A DNA stretch of 64,000 bases from assembly GCA_036583965.1 (NCBI GenBank), contig JAZBQD010000027.1:9587187-9651186 (forward strand), written 5' to 3'. Origin of the DNA: Prunella strophiata (Eukaryota > Chordata > Aves > Passeriformes > Prunellidae). Positions 10,112 through 23,200 of the stretch are shown here, in pieces. The notes beneath the pieces are model-generated. The model was given only the letters and a program-made list of their open reading frames with translations. It was not told the DNA's origin and did no database searches. Within the stretch, counting starts at the first letter, position 1. Each line of letters opens with the position of its first letter. Both the position numbers and the translations under genes were made by a program.

Positions 10112-11523
10112 TCAGCCAGCGCAGGCCCGCCGGGGTCCCCGCGCTGCTCCCGGCCTTGGGCCCCGTCCCTGTCGCACCGCCCGGGATGAGGCGGGTTTTC
10201 CTGGCCTCAGACTCTGCGGGAAAGCCCCACCTGTGCCTGTGGGAGGCTGCTGCTCACCGAAACAGTGAGGCCTCTGTGCTGGCAATCCTTTCTCCTTCCC
10301 CTTCTGAAAGCACACAGATTCTTTGCAGATTCCGTATTCCCTACCACTTGCCATGCTGGAGACCGAGCCTCAGATTTGGATCTCCTTATCCTAATCTTTA
10401 TAGCTGCTTATCACAATCTTTATTGTACTTGTGCAATGCTCTCCAGCCTGTAGTCCTGGGGTTTATGAAGTTCAGGACAACAAACGTGCAAGTTCTTGGG
10501 GACAGAAGTACCTCAGATATGCAAATTTACTGCTTTGTGGAGTTTCCTTATATCTTCTAGCACCCAGGAGTTCCTCCTTATTATATCCATGCTTTCTCTC
10601 TTGGGAGGGCAGATGGATCCTGTCAGTCATGTTTAGAATTACAGTTTGTTCTTTCCAGATCTCCCTGTGTTTCCAGCTTGTGAAGTTGAACCAGGGCTAT
10701 GTTCTTTTTGGACTAAAATGAAAGTAATCCTCAGACAAAATCTGTTTCCACCCATCCACTCATATAATTGAATATCTCAGTTTATGAATTGACTAAAACA
10801 GGAGAAAGAGCTGCAGCAGGAGCAGATCCATAAGCTATGAAGCAGTGAAAGTAAAGGCAGAGGATCCAAAGCACTGATAGCTACAGGAGCCTCTTGCACA
10901 GATCACTTCTTGTCCAGGTTTCTGGAGTCCTGCTGGAGAAACAACAGGCTGAGTGTAGCCTGGCACAAGCTTGCTCCATCTCCCTGCTCAACAAGTGAGC
11001 AGAAAGAGTTGGATACAAGGCAGAAATGCCTTTGCATCTTTGATGCTGGAAATAAGAAGGCTTTGCCCATATTGGCATGTTATATGTCCAACTCCCTTCT
11101 TCTCCTCAGTTGTTTTGAGATTTTTCTGAAGGCTTAATGCTGTGCTGGATCAGAGGCTGCCTCTGGAGAACACTTGCAGGTGGCTGTCCCCTCTCTTTCA
11201 GGTGAGCAGGTACAAAGCTCAGTCTGACAGAGCACAGTCTCACACTGTGCACAAACTCAGGATGGAGTGTGGAGCGCTCACCGGAGGCCCGGGCCACATC
11301 AGGAGGAGGGGATGTCCCTTCAGGGGAGTCCGGGCATGCCGAGGTCTCAGCGCAGCTCCCGGGGCTCAGCAGCTGCAGGGATGTGTCACAGGAGGGTGCT
11401 GCTGGCTGGCGGCTGCTCAGGGCTCTGCAGGACAGCTCCTGCTGCGGGAACTGCTTCCACAGGCGCTGGCTGGCAAGCTCAGAGATGCTGAGACTGATCT
11501 CTCATCCTGTTCTCCTTTGCCAG

Positions 11524-11662
11524 CTGTCCTTTGCACCTGCCTATGGAGCACAGTTCATTTCCAGGTGTGACTCCAGCTTCACTGATGCAGAAGGAAGCAG
11601 ATTTGCCAGCTTTGTGAGGGGGATCTTCCATTTCTACCCTGAACTGACAAGGCTTGAGGCAG
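11524..11662 (+). other. Exon-like segment, unrecognised
   Basis: A pyrimidine-rich acceptor (TTCTCCTTTGCCAG) precedes 139 bases that are open in one frame only and end in GAGGCAG before donor GTATGG. The reading begins LSFAPAYGAQFISRCDSSFT and ends FYPELTRLEA, with balanced amino-acid use. The frame is also open about 85 codons upstream of the acceptor, so a chance open frame is possible. I do not recognise the peptide. Confidence 0.2.
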
Positions 11663-11799
11663 GTATGGCTTCAGTGTCTGCCCTCTCCTGGAGTTGATCT
11701 TAGTGCAGGCACGGGTGTTCAGTCCTCCTGAGGCAGCTCATGAAGGGAAGGGCTGACAGCACTGCCAGAGTTCATTTGGACACTGCCCTCAGATGCACA

Positions 11800-11872
11800 G
11801 GTGGGTTTTGGGGTTGTCCTATGCAGAGCCAGGAGTTGGATTTGATGATCCTCGTGGGTCCCTGTCACAGCA
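11800..11872 (+). mobile_element. CR1 LINE 3'-end fragment
   Basis: The stretch with AGGAGTTGGATTTGATGATC followed by CTCGTGGGTCCCTGTCAC closely follows the conserved 3' end of avian CR1 elements (GTTGGACT..ATGATCCT.GTGGGTCCCTTCCAAC). It is in sense orientation on the plus strand, heavily 5' truncated, and without a clear terminal ATTCTATG repeat. Confidence 0.8.
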
Positions 11873-12836
11873 CATGCCACAGTCCAGACAACCATGATAC
11901 ACAGAGCATCCCCACACAGCACAACACCATGCCACATCAGAAGGCTTCAAAAAGCCATTTATTGCTCTTCAGTCCAACCTTTTATTCCCCTCATCTTCCA
12001 TGCCTGACACCTGTGTGCCCTCTGTTCCCTGTGGTGGTTGCTCTGCACACCTCAGCACTCCACGTCCCATGACCCTCAATGCTCACACCTGTCCTGCACA
12101 GCTGGATGTGGCTGTGCACATCCCATTGGGGGATGAGGCTCCATCACAGCCCCACTCCCAATGACCACAAACTGTGAACCTACAGCTCCCTTCCAGCACA
12201 GGATATTTATTCTCTATTCTAAGTGGCAGCCTCTGCCACTGAGATGTTTGTATCCTGAGGGTTGGCATCATCTGCTCATTCCACGTGGGTGTGGAGGATG
12301 AGTACCTGCTGTTCCCTTCCCAGCTGTCCTTGGAGCTGTTCCCTGAGCCACCTCATCTGCCTTGTTTAACCAGGAGTGTTGCTGTCTCCTCCCCAGGCCC
12401 TCTGTCAGGGCAGTCTCCTGGTTGCTGCTTGGACAATACTTTGCTTGCATTGCAATGACTGAAACTAATTGGTGAGTTTAAGGAGAGGTGCTCATGTGAA
12501 ATGCCTGAGCTCTAATTCCTTCCCAGTTTCCCCATCCCTCACATTCCTTTCTCCCTGAGCTGGGCTGGTGGGAACTGGCTTTGTTTGTGCCTCAGACCTC
12601 TGCTAGCTTGGCCCTTGCTCTCCCCCACCCCTACCAAGGGCCCTGCCCTGCTCCCTGGAGAGAAATGAGTGACATCTCAGCTTCCCTGTTGAAGATCCTT
12701 AGATCTTTTTGGCTCTGTTTCATCGTCCCCTCTGTCCAGCCCCAGCTGCCCTTGGACAGCTGCCAGATGTCCGAACTGTCACAGGTCTGGCTGGGAGCTC
12801 ATGTCACTGCTTCCAGCATTCTCTCCCCCCTGACAG

Positions 12837-12926
12837 CTTTGTGCTACAGCAAAACAGCATCCAGGGAATGTGGTTCACTTCCCTGGGGACAGGCAGCAAT
12901 ATGTCTGTGAGGTGTCTGTGTCCCAG
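12837..12926 (+). other. Exon-like 90-base segment, phase 0-0, unrecognised
   Basis: A strong acceptor (CTCTCCCCCCTGACAG) and a good donor (TCCCAG before GTATGG) frame exactly 30 codons reading LCATAKQHPGNVVHFPGDRQ and ending QYVCEVSVSQ. The phase does not fit the 11524-11662 segment, which ends in phase 1, so the two cannot be joined directly. No family recognised. Confidence 0.22.
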
Positions 12927-14638
12927 GTATGGCTGTGTGGTTTTTTTCTATTCTTAGCAAAAACTCAACACTCTCCTTCATGTCCCTCAGGCTAATGCTG
13001 CTATCACATGGGATAAAGTGTGATCTGGTGTTATCATGAAGCATTTATACAAAAAGGATCATTAGCTCTTATTGTTCTCCACAACAGTAAATGACAAAGA
13101 CACAATGTTGTACTGATCATAACAGAAGGGATTTTCCTTCTGCTTTCCATCCACAGCTCCTGAAACCTTTTTCTGACCCTGGTAAAGAACAATTGCTCTG
13201 CATTAGGTAGGAACCTAATGTGAGAGAGAGAGACTCACACAAATTGTTTGAATAATCAGGGCAATTTGGTAACTGAAATGGAGTTAAAGGACATCTTAAT
13301 TCCTTGTCTGTTTTTCTGATCTTTCTAGCTCTTGACCACAAGCATATAAATGTCTATTTTTATTAGTGGGGAAGTATTGGTGAACACTGAGTCTGGAGGT
13401 TAATGTAGATTCATTATTAGGTTTTCTTTGATAAAAAATATTGTATCAACTTGGTGAGATGGTTTCAATAATGCAACTTCATTGCAGTTCTCCTGTAATT
13501 AAATATTGATTCCCTATTTCTTTCTATAAAAGCCTAATGCCTTCCCTTATTATGTCACCCTCCCACCTGTTAAGTTCTGATTTCATGAGACGTCTGTGCT
13601 GTCAACATCAGCTTAAAATGTTCCAATCTCTCAGCATTTTCCTGCCCTGGCCTCACAGCACATTGCCTCCCAAATTTCTGCTGCTGCAGTTGTTGGTGTG
13701 CTGTAAATCTGATCAGGGAGCCGAGCTGGTTCTAACAAGTGCGTCATTGTTTGGGTTTTTTGTTGGATTTTTTTTTTTTCCCCTGAAGTGGTGTGCTTCA
13801 CAGTGCTGCTGCAGGAAAAAATTGTGCTGGCACATTTGAGAGAACAATGTGATCAGAGCTAGGTGGGGAGGCAGAGCTTCTGCTGCCAGCCCATTCATCT
13901 CTGAAAACACAACTGAATTGTTCAGCAGAGCTGCCTCCTGCTGCATGAGGCACAACTGCTGGAAACCCCACCAAAGTGGTGCCACCCCATCCTCAGCCCC
14001 AGTAACTGTTCCAGCAGGCATTGCTAAGTGTCAGGGACTGTCAGTGTTATCCTTCTATCAGATCTACAGCCTCTGATCTGAAAGATCAAGTGAAAAGTCT
14101 CTTCTGGAAGGAAGTAACATCCATGGCACCTGCAGGGAAAGAAGAGATCACAGGAATGATTTCACACTTACTCCAATGTTACTAACAGTCTGGGATATGG
14201 TTTTCCAGCCTCTGGTTTAGAGATCTCCTGGTAAGGCCAGGTGTCCTGTTGTCCCTTTCCAGCACAAAGTGACCCCTGTATGGGGAGGGTTTGGCACTGT
14301 GGCTGTGGCTCAGAGCAGAAATGAGGTGGCTGGTTCCTTGTGGTTTAAACCTGAATGATGTGGAGCTGGCTGGAGCTGTTGGTGCACAGACAGGTGAAGT
14401 CCATGCCTGAACATTTTGGCCAATATGTTCTCCTGCCTGTTATGGAACCTGTTTTTCACTGCCTTGTGCCCCTGCTTGTACCCATGTAAGAATAAGAAAA
14501 TGCTATTAAACTGGGATGACAGCAGTTTCTCCATGTGCAACAGGTGTCACAAAAGGTAGGCAGAGGATGCTTAGACCCAGCAAATCTCTCCTTGAACTTT
14601 TGGCCTAATCTGCTGGGGTTTTTTTTTCATTTCTTTTA

Positions 14639-14762
14639 GAGAGAAGCAAGAACTTGCTGAGATAGGCAGAGTGGTTTTCTCCATCTTTGGCTGAGGTTCC
14701 CACCCTAGACACTTCAGCTCCAATGAGCTTCCCAGTGCCATGGAGACTGAGGATGCCTGCAG
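14639..14762 (+). other. Exon-like segment with consensus splice sites, probably non-coding
   Basis: A long pyrimidine tract ending TTTCTTTTAG, and the donor CCTGCAG before GTAAGT, are both close to consensus. Stops interrupt the frames I followed: one gives EKQELAEIGRVVFSIFG and then stops. If transcribed, it would most likely be a UTR or long non-coding RNA exon. Confidence 0.15.
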
Positions 14763-17700
14763 GTAAGTGTGGCTGGATCCTGCACCCTCAGGATCTTGAG
14801 AACCTGGAAGGGTTTTCAGCTGTGATGTGGATGACAAAGCTCTGCTGTTCAGGGCATTCCAGAGGTCAGACAGATGAGAGGCTCCTGCTGGGCCCAGTTT
14901 TACTGGTAGGGCTGAGTTTTAGGTGCCTGAAGGCAGGAAGACAGTACAGTTTGGAGTAGTGGCCTAGCACTTGGGCCAGATTTAAAACTTAGTTCTGAGA
15001 GCAGCATTACTGTGCCAGGACAGAGGTAACATGTGTGTGCCTGTCTGTTCTTTCATCCTCCCTCCCTCTGTAGTGTCAGGGTAATGAAAAGCTGCATGTG
15101 AGGGCCAATTATGATACTTATCACTTCCTTTGACAGTGCCAAAATACCATTTTTTAATGTGGCTCCATTTTTTGTTTTGGTGCTGACACACAGCCAGTGA
15201 GAAGGTGAAAATTGCTCACTTCAAGAAGGTTTGCCTCTCAGCCTCTTCATCCTTTTGGATTTATGCCTTGCTTTTAGGATATAAACTCCCTTGTGTTTGC
15301 ATTAACACGTAGCATTAAAAGAAATCAGGAACAAAGGGCTAATGTTCCTTTAAAATAAAAAAAAAAAAATTCATGCCCTACTTTAGTAAGATGCTTAAGA
15401 TTCTTGTGAATGGAGGCTGTAAGGCATATTAAACTGCCCTGTGTGCTGTTTTTCCAATTTACTAATCCTGCTGATTCAGACTTTACTAGCAAACCTGCTA
15501 CAATTAACTGCTCTGTAGATGCAGTTGTAACATGTCAGGTTGCTGTTAGGGCAATGCCTGAAGAGCCTTCATGTCCCATCAAAGGGTTAAGCTTTTCTCT
15601 AACACTTATTCTGAGGCACATGCCAGGTGGGGACCCTTATATGGAGCTTTACAGATCAAATGTTCAAGCAAACCCCCTCATTTAATAATAAGCAGCTGGT
15701 TACCTGTTGCTGTACTATTGTAGCAAGTGTTTGTACATGGTAGCATGAGAAACCCTGCAGGGTTATTGTGGCAGGGGCACTCAGGAGCTGTGCTGGCAGC
15801 TTGCTAGGGCACTTGGAGCCATGGGCACCTGTTTTTATTTGAGCTTACATGGCTTGTGAGGATGCTCATTGGTGTCTGTGTTTCAGTGGGAGATAAATGA
15901 GGATGTTTTTAACAGGGTTTGAGACGATTGCAGAGCACACTGAACCAGCAGTGCTGGAGGGGATAGACACAGACTGCTGCTCTTCTCAGGTCTGGCACAT
16001 GGGCTAAGGCTGGGGAAGGATAATTCTTTGGCCTTTTGGTGTAGATTGTATCTCCAGGCTGTGTTTTGAGCTGGCAGAAAGCAGTGCTGGAGAAGTGGCT
16101 AGAAATAGCTGGAGTGATGATCTCAGCAATGACCTGCCTGGGCTGGAGCTGCATGACCTTTAATGTTAACTAAAAGATGCACTCTTTACTGTCAGGAACA
16201 ACTGAAAAATGGAAAGGATATTGGCTTGCCTGGGTGGGCAAACTCTTCTTCACTTGTTTGTGCCCTGGATTTTCCACAAGTGGAAGCTGTGAGGTGTGGG
16301 GCTGATCCAAGGGGGGCAGCTCCAGGAAAGGAAACAGCCATTTTGAGAAATCATTCACAGACTGCTCATCCCACACTGGGCCAGAGACCTGAGCTGTTGT
16401 TTGCCATCTTGTGCCCCCTTGTTCAGACCTGCCCCTTCTACCCTTTCTGTGTGTTCTGCTCCTTCTCTGCAGGGGACAGACACTGGTGCAGGGCCTGATT
16501 TGTGATTTGTCAATCAGCTTTGGCAGCTGCCAGCTGGCTTGCAGAGAGAGAGATGCTGTGGTGCTTGCCTACACTGGGGGTGTTCCTCCAAGGTCAGAGA
16601 ACTCTAGCTGCAGTCCTCTGCTTCAGCCCTCTCCCATGGGATGGGATGTATGATCCTGTCCTCTGAGCTCTCACTGGTGGACCAGAACAAATTGAGAGAA
16701 TTTAGTGTGTTTTTTCTACTAATGCCTTCAAATGTTCAGCTTTTTTCTCCCAGCTGCACAGTAAGTTTTGTGTTATGTTGGACTGTGCTTACACTGTTGG
16801 CTATCTAAAGCTCTGGGATGTACAGCTGAGCTTAGATTGTTCCTTTTAGGGAGACTGTGCACAGCAAGAACAGAACAGATATAGAATGACCACAGATTTA
16901 CCCTGTCAAGACCCAATATGGAGCAGCTGACTTGACAAGTGCTGGTAAAATGCTTCCTCTTGTGTGCCACAAAACAGGTGGAGAAATGTTGTTATTTGAA
17001 CAGAAAATTCCATGACGCTCATAAGGGGGAGGTTGCTGCTTTGTTTTATGAGAATAGAGTGCCACAGTGGCAGAAAGGGGCCCTGTGAAATTTCCTTATG
17101 TGGTTTGAATTTTTTTATTCCATTTCCCTCTGAGATAACTTAATTTTATAATTGCTGTCTGTTGAAGGAAAAGGGAAGAGGTGAATGAATGACACCAGCT
17201 TAGACTCTGTAAAATACAGGCAGCTCTTTTCCCAGTGCTTCTCTAAGTCCTTTGTGAAGACAGGTTCCCTTTCTGCTAGGACAGCCACAGATAGTTTTGT
17301 CTACAGTTGCCTTCCACCTAAAAATATTGAGATCCTTTCTCAAAAGTGGGCAAAATTTACCATCCTGCCCTTAAGATTATCAGAAGGGAAATTGAAGCAA
17401 TTAGCAATTAGCTGTGTGATCAGAAGGCATAGCCAGGACTAGTGCAAAGGAAAACTTTGCTAATTTTGCAGTTGTCCCTAGTAAAACTCTTCTCAGTCAG
17501 AATACAATGAGTGTCCAAATCTGGCTGAAAGCCATGATCAAGAACCCACGAATCTTGTCTTGTTCCAAGCAGAACTTGTAATTCAGCATCAAAAGCTTCA
17601 GGAGTCTGGACATAACAGCAAATTTTTAAGAAAATACTGAACAGAGCTGACTGATATCCCTCTTTCTACTGATCCCAAGAAAGCTCAGAGAAAGGAAACA

Positions 17701-20700
17701 CTCTAATGCTTGTGAGAGTCGTCCTGTGGCAGCTGATGTGTACTTCTGAGAGAGAGAGAGGATTAAAACAGGGGAGGAGAGAAGTTACCCTGCGGGAGAT
17801 TGTCAACAGATGTTCCATTGTAGTTCAAAGAGAGCTAGCAAAAGGCTTCTGCTGCAGGGATATATTAATTCTGGGCAGTTCATCACAGGGAGACCTGTTT
17901 TATGACTGGGAGGATACCTCTGGTAACTAACTTAGCTCTTTATTTGATCTGAGGGTGGGGAATCTGGTCTACCTGTAAACAGACAGGGAACTGAACAGAA
18001 GGAACAAACATGTACTTGTTTTCTTGCAGCTGTGACCACTGTCAGTCTGATCAAGATCGAGCTGGTTTTGTGGTTCAGGGGGTTATTTGGCTGATGGGTC
18101 ATTGAATAGGAAAAATATTACAGAGGAACTGAGGCTAACCATTGTTAAACTGCTGGGGCATGTGAAGCAGACCTAGGTTGAGTATGTCTTTCAAGTGCAC
18201 TTATTGGACAGGAAGTGGGAACAAGCACAAGGAAGACTGTGCAGGCTGTCAGGCAGATGACATAGATCCCTTTGCATTTAAAATGCACAAGATTATCAAC
18301 CTATCTATGCTTCCTTCATGTAGTAGTTAATGATTTCTTACAAAGTCTTACCAATGTTGCAGAATTAACTGTGGTGGGGGATCTAGTTCACAAGCTCTCT
18401 AACACCAGGCACAATCAGAAGGTCTTTTTCTGAGAGCTTCTAAGTGATTAATCTGACATTGTTTTGAAGTTGTGCTCTGGATGAAGGTTGATTTTTTTTC
18501 AGGTCTGTGAGGACACATGACCCCTTTAGAGTGAGGAAGACTCTTCATTCAAATGTTTTTGGGTGGGGAACTTTGAAACCCGTTGTTACATTACAAAGTT
18601 CTGGGAGATTAAAATAAACCAACCCACAAACAATTTTGGGAAACTGCTGGGAGACTTTTATATTTGCAGCCATGGTCTTCCAGCTTTGCTTATCACTTTG
18701 GTATGTATCAGTAGGACTGAAAATTTGGCTGTTTTATGGATAGTAAGTGCATTATTTCTGTTTTGGGGGCATGGAAAGGAATATTTGAAATAAGATTCCT
18801 GTCTCACTTCTGCTATGCAGTGAGGCAGAGGTAGAAAGTACATGAACATCACAGGCAGAGGCTCAGGAGGTGCACTTAGAAAAACTGTCCTCCTTCCCCC
18901 ATGACAAATCCACATTTATACTGATTTGATGTAGTTATAGAAAATTGAGTATAAATAATGTGGAGGGGTGCAGCCTCCTGTTTCCTTCACAGGTGTCTGG
19001 GAAATGACAGTAGGCATTTCTGTTCTCCCCTGGGTATAAGAAGAACCCTGGCTAGTAAAATCTTCCAGGTTCTGCATAATTTCATAGCCTTCATTACTGA
19101 AAATTTACTGCTCTGCCTCCCTGGCTTGCTTCTGTACTCCTGCTCCCTGAATCAGTGGAATGGCCTTTTTCATTCTGCTTTCAGTGGTAGCAAGCACAGG
19201 AGACTGACTCTTATCCATGGGAAATCCTTATGGGATGATCAGTCTTACCAGCCCCACACCCTGCCTTGTCCACTCCAGTGCTCCTCGTGGCAATTTCTCT
19301 GTCCCTGAACAGCCTCTGAAGCCTTATTTACAGACTTGATATGATGGTTAAATACAGTGTCTAAAGCTAAAGTGCAGACACTGAGACATGAAGGACAACT
19401 GAGTGGGCAGAGAAATGGCACAAAGTACAGGTAGCCCTGCCCGTGGCACAGCAGCTCTAGGACTGTCACTTCTCAGATCCCCTTCCCTTCAAAACATGAG
19501 TCTGGAGAGAGGAGAGGGAAGGTCAGAGGAGGCAGATGGGTCTCAAACTCTGCTTTTCTTTAACCTGTGTTTCTTTTCTTTCTATTTAACTTTAAACCCA
19601 AGTGATTAGGTTGATTCTTGGTCCCTTGCTAATTAGTAATATAATCGTGCCTTAGCCTAAGAGGCATTAAAACTAAACCCCACCAGAGGCAACAGCTCTG
19701 ATCAAGGAGAAATGTAGGAACTGGCAACAGTTGGTTTCTGGTTCTGTCAGTTCTCTTTGCTGCACAGGAAAGGTGAAGCCCAACAAGTGGCCCATGGTCC
19801 ATCTCCAAACCTGGCCACCTCAGAGGTTGGAAGGTCAGAACTCAGCTGTGCAAAGGCACAAAGCTTTGTGTGTCCCAGGGGTGGCTGCCTGCACAAGCCT
19901 GTCCTGCTGCTGCCTCTCCAGCTAACACAGCCCTGCTCTGAGCTGCCTCTCCAAGAAGGCAGCTAAGCAGTTTGATGAGCAGAGAATGAATCAGCTCTGA
20001 GTGAGTTTGGAGGTAAAAAGGCAGAGCAGAGAACAGTCCAATATAAACCACCAGAATAATGCTGACTCTAGACCTGAGAAGACTGGCTTAGTTGTGGCAT
20101 GTTTGTTTTGTTTTGTATGGTTGTGTGTTGGGACAGGACTGAAATCTCTGCAGGGTTTAGAGTTCACCCTCATGTCTTCAGATTACTCAGCAAGCACTTT
20201 ACTAGGCTACAAAGTCTTTGTTTGCTCTCCCCTTGCTCTAGATCTTCCAAGGATCTGTTTTTCTAGATTTGTTGTGGGAACTCTTTAGAAAACAGCATTA
20301 GCCAAATTACCAAGTAGTTGCACTCACCACATTTTGCTTTTGCAATAGAATATCCTCAATACAAGCAGTCTATGACATGAGCTGACTGATTTTGCCAAAG
20401 TATTTTAACAGCTAGGCGAGACTCTTAGCTCAGGAGAGACTCTACCATGTCTGTACCAGACGCTGGGTTTTTGAGCACGTACCTCCCTGTGGGTCTGAGC
20501 TCTGAAGGGAAGAGCTCAAAACAGCCATAAAGCTAAACAAAAAGAAGTATGTGCCTTTCAATTTGCTTTGTCTGCTGTACTATAGAAAGAAGCATGACAG
20601 ATGCTACTTAGGTTTGGATTAGTCTGGCTTTCAGAATATTTCTGTAAAAAAGGTTTGGGGTTACAGTTAACATGAGAATATCTTCAATCAGAGGCAAAGG

Positions 20701-21005
20701 TAGGGAGTCTAAAGGTGTAGATTAGATTGTTTGGTCTAGTGTGGTTCTCTAAGACACATTTCATCTGATTTAACTGTATACATATTAATCTCACTCGACC
20801 CAGGCCAGGAATGACCCTGACAAGAAGGAACACAGGCAGGGGGTGGTGTCCTTCTGAACTGTCAGAACTATGGCTCATGGCTGTCTGGCATTTTCTAGTT
20901 ATCAGCTCTGTGAGTCTTTGTGCCCCAAACTGCTGCTGTTAATCTATCACAGGATTCATTGTGATCTATAAAAGTTAGATGTTTGCAATGAAAATATGAG
21001 GACTG

Positions 21006-23155
21006 AGACACTTTTGGCATTTGTAACTTTATTGCAGAAAAAAAAAAAAATCCACTATCAACATATTTTACAAACAAAGTTGCACTTTGGTGTTGGGCGA
21101 GTTTTTCCTCACCCCTTTCCCCTGCAGAGCGATGCATGGGAAACCAGAACAACCAGCCTCTGCCCTTTTGATTGTGTGCAGACACACTTCCCAGATATGC
21201 CAGCCTGCACCAGTCCCAGCCAGGATGGAGTTCTATTTTCCACCACTCACTTGCCAACTTTGTGCCGAAAACCAGCAGCACCCTGCCCTCCGGCAGGGGA
21301 AACAAGTCTGTAGCTAAGGAGATGGCTCTGTGCAGACAATGCTTGATACAAAAGCTTTGGAGTTGTGACAATTGCTCTTTAGTTCTCATGCAATCATAGG
21401 AGAGAACCAACCCTCTTCCCTATTTTACTGGGCATCAATACACAGATGGAAGGCCAAACTGAAGCCCAACTGCACTGCAGCCATTTGTCAGCCACTCTGG
21501 AAGCAGCAGCACAGGGAGGAGGAGCTGCTGCCTTACCCAGTTCATCTATTTGACCCAGACTGGTTCTGCTCCACCTCTGGGCTTTCCAGGTAACTTGAGC
21601 TCAGCTGATGGGGAGTTTCCCCTTTCCCTGCTATGAAAACCAATAATAGCAGTGGGGAAAAAAAAAGGTACTTTTGCAAGTGAGATCTGTCCTTTGTGGG
21701 GTTCAGTGATGCTGCTACTGAAGGGAGAGGAGAAACTGAGGCTTGTAGAGCAATGTGGCAGATAAACTCTAGCCCTTGCTGTATCCTGAGGGAGCAACTG
21801 GCTTAGTCAAAAATCAAACACTCTAGAGAAGGCATGTGCTTCCATTTTCCTGCAGTCAAATGTGAGTTAGAAAACAGGAGCAGGTGTAATTACATGAAGA
21901 CTGTCATGTCACACACACTCCAGTGCCTTTCTGAGGCAAGGGCACCAGAAGCTCCTCTGATTTACACTCAGAGGCTCTGGTCTGTGGGTTTCCTTGAGAG
22001 GCCTCAAGAGCCTTGGGTGCAGTCTACAGCAGTGATATTTTGAGGCAAAAGTGCAGAATCTAATCAGCATAACACCAAGGAAGGGAAGGGGAGGAAGGCA
22101 CCTACATCCAGGATCTGTCCTCATGACAAGACACCAACTGGCTCAAAAGACCAACATCAGAAAGCAGAGGAGCTCTGACCTTGCATAGCACAGGAGGGAG
22201 AGCAAAGCACCAGCTTTGTACAACAGCTTCCAGCAACCAGATGCTAGAAGCAAAATGGGAGGTACCTGAGGAAAGGCTTGTTATCCCAGGCAGGGAAATG
22301 GACTAAAGCATTTACTGAGCCTGGGAAAGGAGTTTACACATATGCCAAAAGCATCAAGTGTAGGAGACACGGTTTCCTAATTGTGAGACCAAATTAGTGT
22401 GTCTAATTGGCAATAGACTGAGTCCTATCAAGCTTGGTTAAGCTAACATTATGTTCAATTTCCTCCCAGCAACTTCAAAACAACATCAAGTAGCAGGGGC
22501 ACTTCTCCAGTGGCCACAAAACTGTTTTCCCTGGTTGAAGAGAAAAGGTATGCATCTAGGAAGGAAGCAGAGTTGTCTTTTATCTGCCTGTAGGTGTTTC
22601 AGGATGGGTAATGCCAATCCTGGGACTAAAGCTGAAACAGGAACAAAAAAAAAGTGCAAGAAAACCCCCAAAACAAACAACCTTAAAAATACAGAACAGG
22701 AGGGAGCCCAAGAGAACTGATTTCCACATCCTTGGCTTCCTCAGAAAACAGCAGTCTCCTTTGCTGGCACTGTGCTGACACCACCAGTGTTAAGAGCCCT
22801 AGTCTGAAACACTTGGCCACCTCCTTTGAAGGCAGCTGCCACCAAGATCAACAGAAGAGATCCATGCAGAATACCATGGCAAAGGTTGTCTTGGCTAATT
22901 GGCTGCCACACTAAAAGGAGGAGACACCTCTTCAGGGCATTGTTTTGAGGAGAGCCTGGAGAAAGGGTCAGACTTGGGCTCTGATTTGCAGCATAGAAAC
23001 TTCAACACTGAACTATTTAAAAAATGTCTAAAACCAAAAACCATCTGAAAAGGATCTTTCAGTTGTGTGCAAATCACAGCCCCTCATTCCTCAGCAGATC
23101 GTCTGGGACCAAGTCCTCAAGGCCTTTTCCTCTGGGCAGTAGACAGCTTGGTTGC
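21006..23155 (-). other. Probable 3' UTR of the mucin-like gene
   Basis: Minus-strand sequence from the TAG at 23156-23158 to the first AATAAA at 21028-21033 gives a UTR of about 2.1 kb. No further good coding exon or splice signal is evident. The length is inferred only from the position of the first polyadenylation word; transcript data are needed for the true end. Confidence 0.45.
21028..21033 (-). terminator. Candidate polyadenylation signal AATAAA
   Basis: The plus-strand TTTATT is AATAAA on the minus strand and is the first such word downstream of the mucin-like stop codon. A 13-base T tract (minus strand) lies just upstream, and a modest GT-containing region follows. Confidence 0.4.
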
Positions 23156-23200
23156 CTAGTAGCTGTAGAGGGAGAGAGGGGTGTCCTCCATCATGTCATC
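23156..23200 (-). CDS. Mucin-like gene exon 5: 14-residue cytoplasmic terminus
   Basis: After acceptor CTCTGCTTCTAG come 14 codons, DDMMEDTPLSLYSY, then TAG. It is too short to stand out as an open frame. It is supported by phase 0 continuity with exon 4 and by my recollection of the same combined tail (DLPM then DDMMED..LYSY) as a conserved protein end. Confidence 0.85.
   Translation of the reverse strand, partial: DDMMEDTPLSLYSY

Larger units (their letters stand above)
9860..10135 (-). promoter_or_regulatory. MMACHC: CpG-island promoter of MMACHC
   Basis: Dense CpG sequence runs from about 9.5 to 10.2 kb around and upstream of the MMACHC start codon (9927). It holds two ZNF143/THAP11-like sites, a perfect 16-bp palindrome and ETS-like CCGGAA words, with no TATA box, as is usual for a housekeeping promoter. 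The transcription start is not visible; it should lie a little above 9930. In mammals a second gene, CCDC163, starts head to head here. I could not identify it, so bidirectional activity is only a possibility. Confidence 0.7.
10150..21005. other. Gene-poor stretch between MMACHC promoter and mucin-like gene
   Basis: I recognise no named gene here. The stretch contains one CR1 fragment, short GA microsatellites (about 13222 and 17749), an A-rich tract at about 15356-15369, and three segments with good splice signals listed separately. A CCDC163 counterpart would be expected on the plus strand just right of 10.1 kb if mammalian order holds, but I could not find a coiled-coil coding series. TTTATT words near 11958, 11990 and 12207 would be minus-strand AATAAA signals, but no minus-strand coding exon precedes them closely. 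Confidence 0.5.

Noticed and set aside
9227..10560. Plus-strand open frames over the MMACHC island (158, 122 and 231 codons)
   Set aside because: They translate the minisatellite and the antisense of MMACHC exon 1; no splice structure or recognisable protein.
10800..10840. Coiled-coil-like codons EKELQQEQIHKL followed by a stop, as a possible CCDC163 last exon
   Set aside because: The acceptor has almost no pyrimidine tract, only 12 codons are present, and no preceding exon was found.
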